Source of the DNA: Paenibacillus sp. PAMC 26794
GTDB taxonomy: Bacteria > Bacillota > Bacilli > Paenibacillales > Paenibacillaceae
Assembly (NCBI RefSeq): GCF_000316035.1
Contig: NZ_ANHX01000002.1
Location: 124,001 to 188,000, forward strand
Direction: 5' to 3'
DNA length: 64,000 nucleotides
Both the position numbers and the translations under genes were made by a program. Every line of letters begins with the position of its first letter. The first letter of the stretch is position 1. A model generated the notes under the pieces. The model ran no database searches and was not told the origin of the DNA. It was given only the letters and a program-made list of their open reading frames with translations. Shown piece after piece: positions 45,858-55,200 of the stretch.

Positions 45858-47054
45858 ATGAAAGTTGAACTGAATGCGGAGCAATTGATGTGGCAGGAAC
45901 AATTCAAGGATTTTGTAGACAGCGAGATTATTCCATATGCTAGTTTAAATGACAGCGAAGAACGAATTCATCCGGAACTCCTTGCGAAAATAACGGAGGC
46001 TGGTTATCTGGGCTCCATGTTGCCAAAAGAATATGGCGGGATGGAACTGGACAATATCACTATCGGGATTCTTAACGAAGAGGTTGGACGTGGTTGCTCC
46101 TCTGTTAGAAGTTTGTTAACCGTTCAGGGGATGGTGGGTTTAGCGATCTTGCGTTGGGGAACGGAGCAACAAAGACAATACTGGTTGCCTGCATTAGCTA
46201 CGGGAACAACTTTGGGTTCATTCGGATTGACAGAACCGAGTGTTGGAAGCGATGCCAAAAGCATTGAAACAACGGCCGTATTAGACGGAGACGAATACAT
46301 ACTTAACGGTCATAAAAAATGGATTACCATGGGGCAGCTTGCAGACGTATTTTTGATTCTTGCCCAATGTGAGAACAAGCCGACAGCGTTTATCGTGGAG
46401 AGAGATTCCATTGGGTTCAGCGTTGAACCTATGAGCGGGTTGCTTGGAGCGAGAGCATCGATGATTGCTGAACTGAAAATGGATTCTTGTCGTATTCCGA
46501 AGGAAAACCTCCTGGGTCAAGTCGGTACAGGGTTATCACATGTTGCTTTACCTTGTCTGGATTATGGAAGATACACGATCGCTTGTGGCTGTGTCGGTTT
46601 AGCCAGGGCATGTCTGGATGCATCGGTACATTATGCCAATTCCAGAATCCAATTCGGAAGAGCTATACGCGAGAATCAAATGATACAAAAAATGATCACT
46701 GAAATGTCAGTGAATATGAAAGCGGCACGGATGCTGTGTTACAGAGCAGGATATTTAAGAGATGTGGGTGATCCAGAGAGCATTATGGAAACTTGGACTG
46801 CCAAATACTTTGCTTCAACCATGGTGAATAAAGTTGCTAGTGATGCGGTGCAGATTCATGGTGCCAATGGTTGCCATCGAGACTATCCCGTAGAGAGATA
46901 TTATCGGGATGCCCGGATCAATGAAATTATCGAAGGCACGACTCAAATGCATGAGATTTTAATCGCAACACAGGAGGTTGTAACACACCGCCGTGAAATG
47001 AGACGTTCAAATAAAGCAGAAAAAGTTAAGGATAGCGCGAATCGAAACGTTTAG
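45858..47054 (+). CDS. Acyl-CoA dehydrogenase-type flavoenzyme of the cluster
   Basis: About 398 residues, with AGGAG before the ATG at 45858. Full acyl-CoA dehydrogenase layout: LPKEYGGMELDNITIGILNE, FAD-binding GSFGLTEPSVGSDAKSIETT and WITMGQLADVFL, and the catalytic region YYRDARINEIIEGTTQMHE with Glu in IIEGTTQ. It should remove hydrogens alpha-beta to a thioester using FAD. In natural-product clusters these enzymes often act on ACP-bound substrates, and the adjacent ACP supports that reading. The exact substrate is unknown. Confidence 0.9.
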   Translation: MKVELNAEQLMWQEQFKDFVDSEIIPYASLNDSEERIHPELLAKITEAGYLGSMLPKEYGGMELDNITIGILNEEVGRGCSSVRSLLTVQGMVGLAILRWGTEQQRQYWLPALATGTTLGSFGLTEPSVGSDAKSIETTAVLDGDEYILNGHKKWITMGQLADVFLILAQCENKPTAFIVERDSIGFSVEPMSGLLGARASMIAELKMDSCRIPKENLLGQVGTGLSHVALPCLDYGRYTIACGCVGLARACLDASVHYANSRIQFGRAIRENQMIQKMITEMSVNMKAARMLCYRAGYLRDVGDPESIMETWTAKYFASTMVNKVASDAVQIHGANGCHRDYPVERYYRDARINEIIEGTTQMHEILIATQEVVTHRREMRRSNKAEKVKDSANRNV

Positions 47055-47077
47055 ATTTTGTATTGCAGGACCTAAGG

Positions 47078-47134
47078 AAGAGCCCTTTTTTTGCATTAGG
47101 CAGGATCATTCATTATGCTATGAAAAAAGGGCTT
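47078..47134 (+). terminator. Terminator between the dehydrogenase and kinase genes
   Basis: AAGAGCCCTTTTTT (from 47078) pairs with AAAAAAGGGCTT (47123-47134) around a 30-base loop, and CCTAA/TTAGG extends the pairing. It suggests the ACP and dehydrogenase form their own transcript. Confidence 0.65.
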
Positions 47135-47197
47135 GATCATTAGGTTCTTTGATGTTTTACCATAATTGATTTAGGAAAGATACGGAGTTGATTAGGA

Positions 47198-48004
47198 TTG
47201 AAACGGATTGGGCAGGGACAGACAGCGGAAATATTCAGACATGGTGAAACTTCAATTTTGAAACTTTTCAGAGAAGATTTCTCTGCGGAAGCGATTCAGC
47301 ATGAGTTTGATAATACTCGAATCGTTTTGGAACTTGGAGTTAAATGCCCACAAACAATCGATATGGTGACGATCAATAATCGTAAAGGTATCATATTTGA
47401 GTTGGCCAGTGGAAGGACACTTTTGGAAGAGATGATTATTAAACCATGGTCCATTGAGCGCAGAGCAAGACAGATGGCAGAACTTCATCATCAAATACAC
47501 CAGCAATCGGGTGAACAGATTCAACAAAAGCATAAGACTGTATTAGAGAAGAATATATCAAACGCAAGTGATCTATCGGACATTGAGAAGCAACAGATTA
47601 TGGACTATGTACATGGTTTGCCGGAAGGCAGATCTCTATGCCATGGGGATTTCCATCCCAATAATGTGATTACAGGCAAAGAATCCTGGATCATAGACTG
47701 GATGACAGGCGCATCGGGCTGTCCAGCAGCAGATGTGGCAAGGACGCTAGTGTTATTAAAATACGGAAATTTGCCAAAAGGCACTCCATTGATGATGAAA
47801 GTTCTGCTGAAGATAATCAAAAGCAGGATGAGTAAAGCGTATATCGAGTATTACTTGTCTCTCTCGGGCATGGATATTCGCGAGATACATCGATGGGTAC
47901 TTCCCATTGCTGCAGCCAGACTAACAGAATGGATACCACCTGAGGAAAAAAAAGATTTATTGGATTACATTCGTAATCAGCTTAAAAAATTCAACACAAC
48001 TTAG
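47198..48004 (+). CDS. APH-like phosphotransferase inside the biosynthetic cluster
   Basis: A 268-residue kinase-fold protein starting at TTG. The N-terminal ATP strand is SILKLFREDF; the Brenner motif SLCHGDFHPNNVI and SWIIDWMTGASGCPAADVA carry the catalytic and metal-binding Asp. The family covers aminoglycoside, macrolide and related small-molecule kinases. Lying between core biosynthetic genes, it may modify the product, for example as self-protection, or be an unrelated insertion; sequence does not decide. Confidence 0.85.
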   Translation: MKRIGQGQTAEIFRHGETSILKLFREDFSAEAIQHEFDNTRIVLELGVKCPQTIDMVTINNRKGIIFELASGRTLLEEMIIKPWSIERRARQMAELHHQIHQQSGEQIQQKHKTVLEKNISNASDLSDIEKQQIMDYVHGLPEGRSLCHGDFHPNNVITGKESWIIDWMTGASGCPAADVARTLVLLKYGNLPKGTPLMMKVLLKIIKSRMSKAYIEYYLSLSGMDIREIHRWVLPIAAARLTEWIPPEEKKDLLDYIRNQLKKFNTT

Positions 48005-48078
48005 ATCATGATTAGGAATGAATGTATAGCACAGTACTTGTCAAAACCGTCCGAAAAACAATCAGGAGGTTAACGATA

Positions 48079-48885
48079 ATGGATTTCCAACTACGTTCTG
48101 TTGTTTCTTATGATATGGTCGTCCGTGAAAAAAAACATCTATTTGACTTGTCTCTCAGAAGACAGATTGCCATATTTGAGGTTATGGATGCATTGGAAAT
48201 CAGTGTGTTTAGCAAAACGGTGCAGGTTAAGGCAGGGGCTGTGCTGCTGGCAAATAAAATAAAACTGCAAAATTACGATAAACCTGTTCTGAAAATGAGA
48301 GGTGTTATTTTTGGATCGGATCTGCTTGAGCGACTGCCAAGCTGTCACATATTAAGTGAGAATGGTAGTAAACACTATGATCTTGCTGTAAGTCTGTTGA
48401 ACCGAACGGTAGAGAGTAGAGAGGACATCGAAATAGCTGAAAGAGATTTTCTTGAAGTGTACTCCAGTTACTATCAGACGAATCTGACTAATTTGATGCG
48501 ACCGGAAACGGATCGGGAGGACTCGGTCAAACGGAACTTGGTCATGATATGCAAATATATCCAAAACAATTATGAGAAGCCAATTACTCTGCAATTTCTG
48601 GCGGATATGGTTGGCTATAATCCAGTGTATCTGTGTAATCTGTTTTCTAAGGTTTTCAATGTTTCGCCACTGAAGTACCTTCAGCAGATTCGGGTGGATA
48701 AGGCACAGGAGTACGTAACCAAGACGGATCTTCCAATCTCTGAAATTACGACGAAGCTAGGGTACAGTTCTAGTACACAATTTAGTGCAATGTACAAGAA
48801 AAAAGTAGGCAAAAGTCCGACCGATCATCGCAATCAATTCAGAAGCAACAAGGGAGATTTGCCCCTATCTATTCAATCTACATAA
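48079..48885 (+). CDS. AraC-family regulator, probable pathway-specific regulator
   Basis: About 268 residues; CAGGAGG before the ATG at 48079 overrides a longer frame. The C-terminal 100 residues are a double helix-turn-helix (ITLQFLADMVGYNPVYLCNL and PISEITTKLGYSSSTQFSAM, ending VGKSPTDHRNQF). The N-terminal 150 residues match no sensor domain that I recognise and include a cupin-like strand run (VFSKTVQVKAGAVLLANKI). It sits inside the cluster in the same direction and probably controls it. Confidence 0.87.
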   Translation: MDFQLRSVVSYDMVVREKKHLFDLSLRRQIAIFEVMDALEISVFSKTVQVKAGAVLLANKIKLQNYDKPVLKMRGVIFGSDLLERLPSCHILSENGSKHYDLAVSLLNRTVESREDIEIAERDFLEVYSSYYQTNLTNLMRPETDREDSVKRNLVMICKYIQNNYEKPITLQFLADMVGYNPVYLCNLFSKVFNVSPLKYLQQIRVDKAQEYVTKTDLPISEITTKLGYSSSTQFSAMYKKKVGKSPTDHRNQFRSNKGDLPLSIQST

Positions 48886-48973
48886 TGTATTCAATAGCAC
48901 AGAAAATATTGTATTTTTTTACGTAAAATGATAAATTACGATAAAAATAAGAATACGAGGAATGATAGGGCTA

Positions 48974-49681
48974 ATGAAGAAAATTCAACTTTTTTGTTTG
49001 CCTCATGCAGGTGGATCAGCCATGATTTTTCATCGCTGGAAATCATCTTTAAGCCCTTTTATTGACGTAATACCGATCGAATTAAAAGGAAGAGGCGCTC
49101 GAGTGGGGGAACCATTCTATGAAAGCTTTGAAGAAGCGATTGAAGATATCTACCCTGCGGTTTCCTCGCTAATTCATGGACCTTATGCTATTTTCGGACA
49201 TAGCATGGGAAGCTGGATGGCGCTCGAACTATATTACCGACTTGCACAGTCAACGAAACAATTGCCTGAACATATGATGCTTTCAGGCAATCGTGCACCA
49301 CATATTTTCAAGGATGAGAATATTCATGCATTGCCAGACGAAGAGTTCAGAGAGACGATTCAGAACATGGGTGGAACGTCGGATGAGGTCTTTACCAATA
49401 AAGAGCTCTTTTCGTTATTTGCCCCTGTACTTAGAGCCGATTTCAGGATTGTCGAACTCTATCGTTTTCAGCCTAAACCTTTCAAGGTTCAGAGTGATAT
49501 TACCGTGTTAACTGGCAGAAGCGATACCCGAGTGAAATCTAGCGATCTGATCGGATGGAAAAAGTACGCTGGTTCACAATGTGACATTGTCAAATTGGAT
49601 GGAGGACACTTCTATATCCAGGAAAATATTCAGGAAACAACGAGAATTATAAATGAAAAGCTGCAACCTTACGTAATCTAG
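48974..49681 (+). CDS. Type II thioesterase (editing hydrolase)
   Basis: About 235 residues. The start at 48974 (MKKIQLFCLPHAGGSAM) is favoured; an ATG at 48962 has its ribosome site too close. The alpha/beta-hydrolase motifs FGHSMGSWMALELYY (nucleophile Ser), VLTGRSDTRV (Asp) and LDGGHFYIQ (His) are complete, with the typical N-terminal FCLPHAGGSA of GrsT/SrfAD-type enzymes. It clears misprimed carrier proteins of PKS/NRPS lines and supports the cluster assignment. Confidence 0.93.
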   Translation: MKKIQLFCLPHAGGSAMIFHRWKSSLSPFIDVIPIELKGRGARVGEPFYESFEEAIEDIYPAVSSLIHGPYAIFGHSMGSWMALELYYRLAQSTKQLPEHMMLSGNRAPHIFKDENIHALPDEEFRETIQNMGGTSDEVFTNKELFSLFAPVLRADFRIVELYRFQPKPFKVQSDITVLTGRSDTRVKSSDLIGWKKYAGSQCDIVKLDGGHFYIQENIQETTRIINEKLQPYVI

Positions 49682-49704
49682 TTGACAAGGAGTGTGTTCC
49701 AGTT

Positions 49705-52269
49705 ATGAGCATGGATAACTTGGCTCAATTATTTAACTCCCTTGGTTCACTCACAGACAGAGGTATTACTTTTCTGAATGGCAGCAAAGAAGAAAAGGTT
49801 GTATCATACCAATCCCTTCTGCAATCAGCCAAAATCCGATTAGGAGAACTTCAAGCATTCGGGATGCAGCCGGGGAATGAATTGATCTTCCAACTGAACT
49901 CTGAAGAAGAGTTTATTGTCACCTTTTGGGCTTGCACGCTTGGAAAAATCGTACCGGTTCCGATAACCGTAGGCGGAAATCAGGAGCAAAGAATGAAGCT
50001 TTACAATGTGTGGAGAACGTTGAACCATCCGTTTATTGCTGCTGATCAGGATCTCACGGAAAGCTTGGACAAGTTTGCCCGGAAGAATGGACTGGAAGAG
50101 GTTGTCCGTGAAATGCATGCCCGAATCTTTATAGTAAAGGACATCTCGAACGTACGAGAGGAACCTATTGTTGAGGGAATTGAAGCTAGCATCCAGCCGG
50201 ATGACATAGCCTTTATCCAATTTTCTTCAGGTTCTACAGGACAAACCAAGGGTGTAGTAATTACACACCGCAATGTCATGATAAATATACAAGCTATGAA
50301 TATAGCAACCCAAATCTCCTCTAATGACCGTTCTTTGAGTTGGTTACCCCTGACCCATGATATGGGTCTGATTGCGTTTCATCTTACAAGTACCTTCCAA
50401 GGTCTGCAACAGTTTATTATGCCGACTTCCTTATTCATCCGTCACCCTACATTATGGTTAACCAAAACTTCTGAACACCGTGTCACCCAACTATATGCTC
50501 CGAATTTTGCTTATAAATATTTTCTGGATTCATATAATCCCCTAACCTTTGCATCAACCGATTTGTCTACGGTACGTTTTATTATGAACGGTGCTGAGCC
50601 GATATCTCCGGCACTTTGTTTCAAATTTTTGGAGGCGATGAGTCCGTATGGACTGGCTTCCAATACAATGCTGACGGCGTACGGCTTGGCCGAGGCAACC
50701 GTTGGTGTTTCCTTTGGTAACGTCGGTGATTTGACTTGTTATGTACTGGACAGAAGATATTTGGAGACCGGGAAACCATTCATAGAAGTTGAACCAGGCT
50801 CAGAACATGCTGTTTCTTTTGTGGAAGTAGGCAAGCCGGTTCAATACTGTGATGTACGAATATGTGATGATTATGATAAGCCGGTCGAGGAATTGGTGCT
50901 GGGCAGTATTCAAATTAAAGGATTGAGTGTTACGAGCGGTTATTACAACAATGCGGCAGCTACGGAAAAAGCAAGTACAGCCGATGGATGGATTCGTACT
51001 GGAGATATTGGATTTATGAATGATGGCGCAATAGTCATTACGGGCAGAACCAAGGACATTATCTTCATCAATGGTCAAAACGTATATCCGCATGATATTG
51101 AACGTGTAACGGAGGAACTGGAGCAGTTTGATCTGGGGAAAGTCGCTGTATGTGGTGTCTCCAATCCACTTACAGGATCGGAAAGCGTTATAATGTTTGT
51201 ACTGTATAAAAAGGACTTGCCATCTTTTATTCCAAGAGTTGGAGAAGCCAAAGCACATATTCAGCAGCGGATGGGGATTGAACTCAAGTCCGTGCTACCC
51301 ATTAAGCAAATTCCTAAAACGACGAGTGGGAAATTTCAACGTTACAGGCTTCAGGAACGGTACGAAACAGGAGAATTTAGTGAAATGGAACAATCCATTC
51401 AGAGCATATTAAGCCATATGCAGGAGATCAAAGAAGTACAACCAGCCAGTGATCATATCGAACAAAAGCTGATTGAGATTGTTGAGTCCGTAGCGGGACT
51501 TAGGAATGTCGGAGTAACGGACAACTTGGCTGAAGCTGGATTCGATTCGCTAAAAGTAACGCAGATTCATCAGGCAATCGATGATGCATTTCCAGACAAA
51601 ATGGCAATTTCCAGCTTGTATTCACATACCTCTATTGTCTCATGGGCGAATCTGATCAGACAAGACAGAGTGGAACTGGAGCCTGTACGGATGGATCGGA
51701 GCTTTTTCCATACGGATCGAGGTTACGAAGCCTTGTCGTATCAATTTACTCTCCCAGCTTCATTGGTACAGGATATGCGACTGATTGCACAATCTGAAGC
51801 GATCAGTATTCATGTGTTGGCATCAGCTATGTATGCTTACTTGCTACACACTTTGTCAGAACAACCCTCTATTGATATGCACGTATCCTATGGTACAGCG
51901 AGAATGATCACACCTGTACGATTGGATTTCGATCAATACAAGACAATGAAAGAGCTCTTTCAAAATGTTCATCAACAGATCATAACCAAGCCTTCGGATC
52001 GAGTGTTTCCCGTCGAGCAGATGAGCCAGATCAGAACAAGCAGCACGGAGTGGGCAATTATTCCTTTATATGGTGAACAGCATCTGTTCAAGGCATCGGA
52101 CGATGTACTGAACTATTACGATCTGATTATCCTGGTGTCGGACGAAGGTGATATTCTGCAGTGCAATTGTCGTTTTAATGGACGTAAATTAAAACAGAGC
52201 CGTGTGAAACGTCTTATTGCCAATTATGTGAGAGGACTTCAACTATTGGTACAACCGGAATTGAAATGA
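49705..52269 (+). CDS. Fatty-acyl-AMP ligase--ACP with a C-terminal half condensation domain
   Basis: An 854-residue protein. Residues about 1-580 are an acyl-AMP ligase of the FAAL class (IQFSSGSTGQTKGVVITHRN, SWLPLTHDMGLIAFH, LYAPNFAYKYF, GWIRTGDIGF, KTTSGKFQRYRL). Residues 590-660 are an ACP with phosphopantetheine Ser615 in GFDSLKV. The last 200 residues (about 655-850) resemble only the C-terminal lobe of an NRPS condensation domain (LPASLVQDMRLIAQSEAISI, ASAMYAYLLHTLSEQ); the N-terminal lobe with HHxxxDG is absent. It should activate a fatty acid and load it on its own ACP, priming the assembly line. Confidence 0.88.
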   Translation: MSMDNLAQLFNSLGSLTDRGITFLNGSKEEKVVSYQSLLQSAKIRLGELQAFGMQPGNELIFQLNSEEEFIVTFWACTLGKIVPVPITVGGNQEQRMKLYNVWRTLNHPFIAADQDLTESLDKFARKNGLEEVVREMHARIFIVKDISNVREEPIVEGIEASIQPDDIAFIQFSSGSTGQTKGVVITHRNVMINIQAMNIATQISSNDRSLSWLPLTHDMGLIAFHLTSTFQGLQQFIMPTSLFIRHPTLWLTKTSEHRVTQLYAPNFAYKYFLDSYNPLTFASTDLSTVRFIMNGAEPISPALCFKFLEAMSPYGLASNTMLTAYGLAEATVGVSFGNVGDLTCYVLDRRYLETGKPFIEVEPGSEHAVSFVEVGKPVQYCDVRICDDYDKPVEELVLGSIQIKGLSVTSGYYNNAAATEKASTADGWIRTGDIGFMNDGAIVITGRTKDIIFINGQNVYPHDIERVTEELEQFDLGKVAVCGVSNPLTGSESVIMFVLYKKDLPSFIPRVGEAKAHIQQRMGIELKSVLPIKQIPKTTSGKFQRYRLQERYETGEFSEMEQSIQSILSHMQEIKEVQPASDHIEQKLIEIVESVAGLRNVGVTDNLAEAGFDSLKVTQIHQAIDDAFPDKMAISSLYSHTSIVSWANLIRQDRVELEPVRMDRSFFHTDRGYEALSYQFTLPASLVQDMRLIAQSEAISIHVLASAMYAYLLHTLSEQPSIDMHVSYGTARMITPVRLDFDQYKTMKELFQNVHQQIITKPSDRVFPVEQMSQIRTSSTEWAIIPLYGEQHLFKASDDVLNYYDLIILVSDEGDILQCNCRFNGRKLKQSRVKRLIANYVRGLQLLVQPELK

Positions 52270-52289
52270 AATTTCATAGGGGGACGGCC

Positions 52290-55200
52290 ATGCTTGATCA
52301 ATTGTTCGACAGAGAGCAATGGGAAGAAGAAGATGACCCGGACACTACTACTGAACTGGATATAACAACGGATAATAGACATGATATAGCTGTTATAGGT
52401 ATCGGTGCGAAGTTGCCGACCGGAGAGTCGCTGGATGAATTTTGGAAGATGCTTGATTATGGAATTGATTGCATACGGGAATTGCCCAATCATCGAAAGG
52501 GCCAGTTGGATCAATACTTGCTTCACAAGCAAGGTTCATTGGAGCATGTACGTTATTTGAACGGAGCTTATCTGGACGAAATCGATGAATTTGATTATTC
52601 CTTCTTCCGTATGAGTGCACAGGAAGCCAAGCTGATGAGTCCGGTCCAACGATTGTTTTTGCAAACGGTATGGCGTGCGGTTGAGGATGCAGGTTATGGT
52701 GGTGACCGTTTGGCCGGAAGTTCAACAGGGGTGTACGTGGGTGTAATCGGAGATCAAGAAGGTTACAAGTACAAACAGATGGTCGAGGAATTAAGTCCGG
52801 ACATGTTACCAATCGCCACCGTAGGTAATCTTTCGTCCATCATTCCTGCAAGAATTGCTTATCTACTTAATCTGACGGGGCCGGCTATGGTTGTAGATAC
52901 AGCATGTTCCTCTTCGCTGGTTGCTCTGGATATGGCAGTACGTGCGTTACGTGAAGGAAGTTGTGATATGGCTATCGCTGGAGGGATCAGGCTGAATATG
53001 ATTCCACTGGATAAAGAGTATTACAAAATCGGTATTGAATCCAGTGATGGGACAACAAGAACCTTTGATGAAGATGCGGATGGGTCAGGAATGGGTGAGG
53101 GGGTAGTAAGTGTTGTACTTAAACCTGTGGAACAGGCATTGCGGGATCATGATCATGTGTATGCAGTCATAAAAGGCACAGCTGTGAATCAGAATGGGTA
53201 TTCGGCAGGGATCACAACGCCCAATGCGGTAGCTCATGAAAAAGTACTGACGCATGCTTGGCGTGATGCTGGAATTCATCCAGAGAGTCTTTCCTACCTG
53301 GAAGCACATGGAACAGGTACGCTCATTGGGGACCCGATTGAACTGGAAGGTATCCAATCGGCTTTTCGCAGATTTACGGACAAAAAACAATTTTGTGCGA
53401 TAGGATCGGTTAAGTCCAATGTGGGCCATTTGTACGACAGTGCAGGATTAGCGGGTCTGCTGAAGGCGATTATGGCACTCAGATCCAAACGTATTCCCTC
53501 TACACTTCATTTTAATAAGCCAAACCCAAAATTTGAATTTGACAAATCACCAGTCTATGTCAATGTCATTTCAAGAGAGTGGGAAGGAGCGGCCACTCCT
53601 CGAAGATGTGGAGTTAGTTCATTTGGGTTAAGCGGCACCAATTGTCATGTTGTACTGGAAGAAGCTCCAAACATATCAGTGGAATTGGGGCGCGATGACC
53701 ATTATCCCTTTTTGATCTCCAGCGTATCATCCGGAAATCTCTCCAGTCAGGTGCAATCATATGTGAAGTGGATCAAAGAGAACCCGAAGGCCGATGTGAG
53801 GGATGTATGCTGCACAGCAGCTACTGGAAGACAGCATCATGCACACCGAGCGGTGTGGGTGATCAATTCGTTGGATCAATTGCTGCATCATTTATACGAC
53901 TTTCTTGCAGAACCCAAGACCGGTAAATATGAACAAGATACATTCAGGAAAAGGAATCAGTTATTCACTACGGAAGAACTTATCTCGAACTGGCATATCG
54001 AAGGATGCGATAGAGCAACCGTGCTAGAGGAGTTATGCACACATTATCAAGGCGGAGCTCAGATCAATTGGTCAAGAATCTATCCAGATGTGACCTATAA
54101 CAAGTTGAGCTTGCCCGCATATTCATTTGAGGAGAGTAAGTGCTGGATCGATACTCATCCCGATAATTCGTTACAGACTGAGGAAGAAGCGATGTATTAT
54201 TCATTGTCATGGAAGCCTTGGAGCGAGATCGGCAAGACTAACTCATCCAGCATCCATAATGTTGAACGTGTTTTATTAATACGAGATGATACACAGCTAC
54301 ATGCAACCCAGTTGGTGAACCAAATTCGTGAAGCTGGAGTAGCAGTTATCGAAGTTATATTGGGAACATCTTACCTTCAACAGGATGCACAGACATATGT
54401 AATTCGAAATAACGAGAGTGATTATATCAAACTTTTGCAGGAAGTGTCCTTTGGAGGTCCCTATCGGATCGTGCATATAGCATCACTTGACCATGTAGAA
54501 AATAAGGAAAACAGGCTGGACAAAGGTCTTATGTCTGTATGGAGACTTACCAAGGCATGCTCACACATCTTTGCAGAGCAGGTTGAGATGATTTTGGTGA
54601 CAAGCTTTGCTAATGAAGTGACGGGTGACGAGAAAGTTCTGTATCCGGAGAATTCGGCGATGCTGGCTTTCGGACATACGGTACAGCGTGAGATTCAGAA
54701 TCTCGAATGCTTCTGTATAGATGTTGACCAAGATTGGGATACCTCTCAGTATATGCGTTACATTTTGGGGCCGTTGGAGAAGAAGTCTTTGGCGATTAGA
54801 AAAGGACAAGCATATCAAGCTGAATTCGCACCTGCTGATGTCTGTTCCATGCCTGATGCTGAGATGAAGTGGAAAGAAGACGGCGTATACATTATTACAG
54901 GTGGACTTGGTGGTCTGGGGATGGAGATTGCTGAACGCTTACTGTCATTAGGACGCATGAATCTGGCTTTAATTGCAAGAACGCCACTGCCCAAACGTCA
55001 CAATTGGGACATCATTCTAAATGCGAAAAATACTTCACCAGATCTAAAAAGTAAGCTTCTCCGGTTGCTTGATATGGAGAAACGGGCCGGACAGATGATG
55101 TATCTTGGAGCTGATGTTGCCGATGCGGATCAGTTAAGTCATGCCATTGAACAATTAAGAAGTCGATTTGGTTGTATACGTGGCATCATCCATGCAGCAG

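Noticed and set aside
53650..54880. Hidden acyltransferase between KS and KR
   Set aside because: No GHSxG or adjacent AT motifs; the segment fits a post-KS linker and KR structural subdomain.
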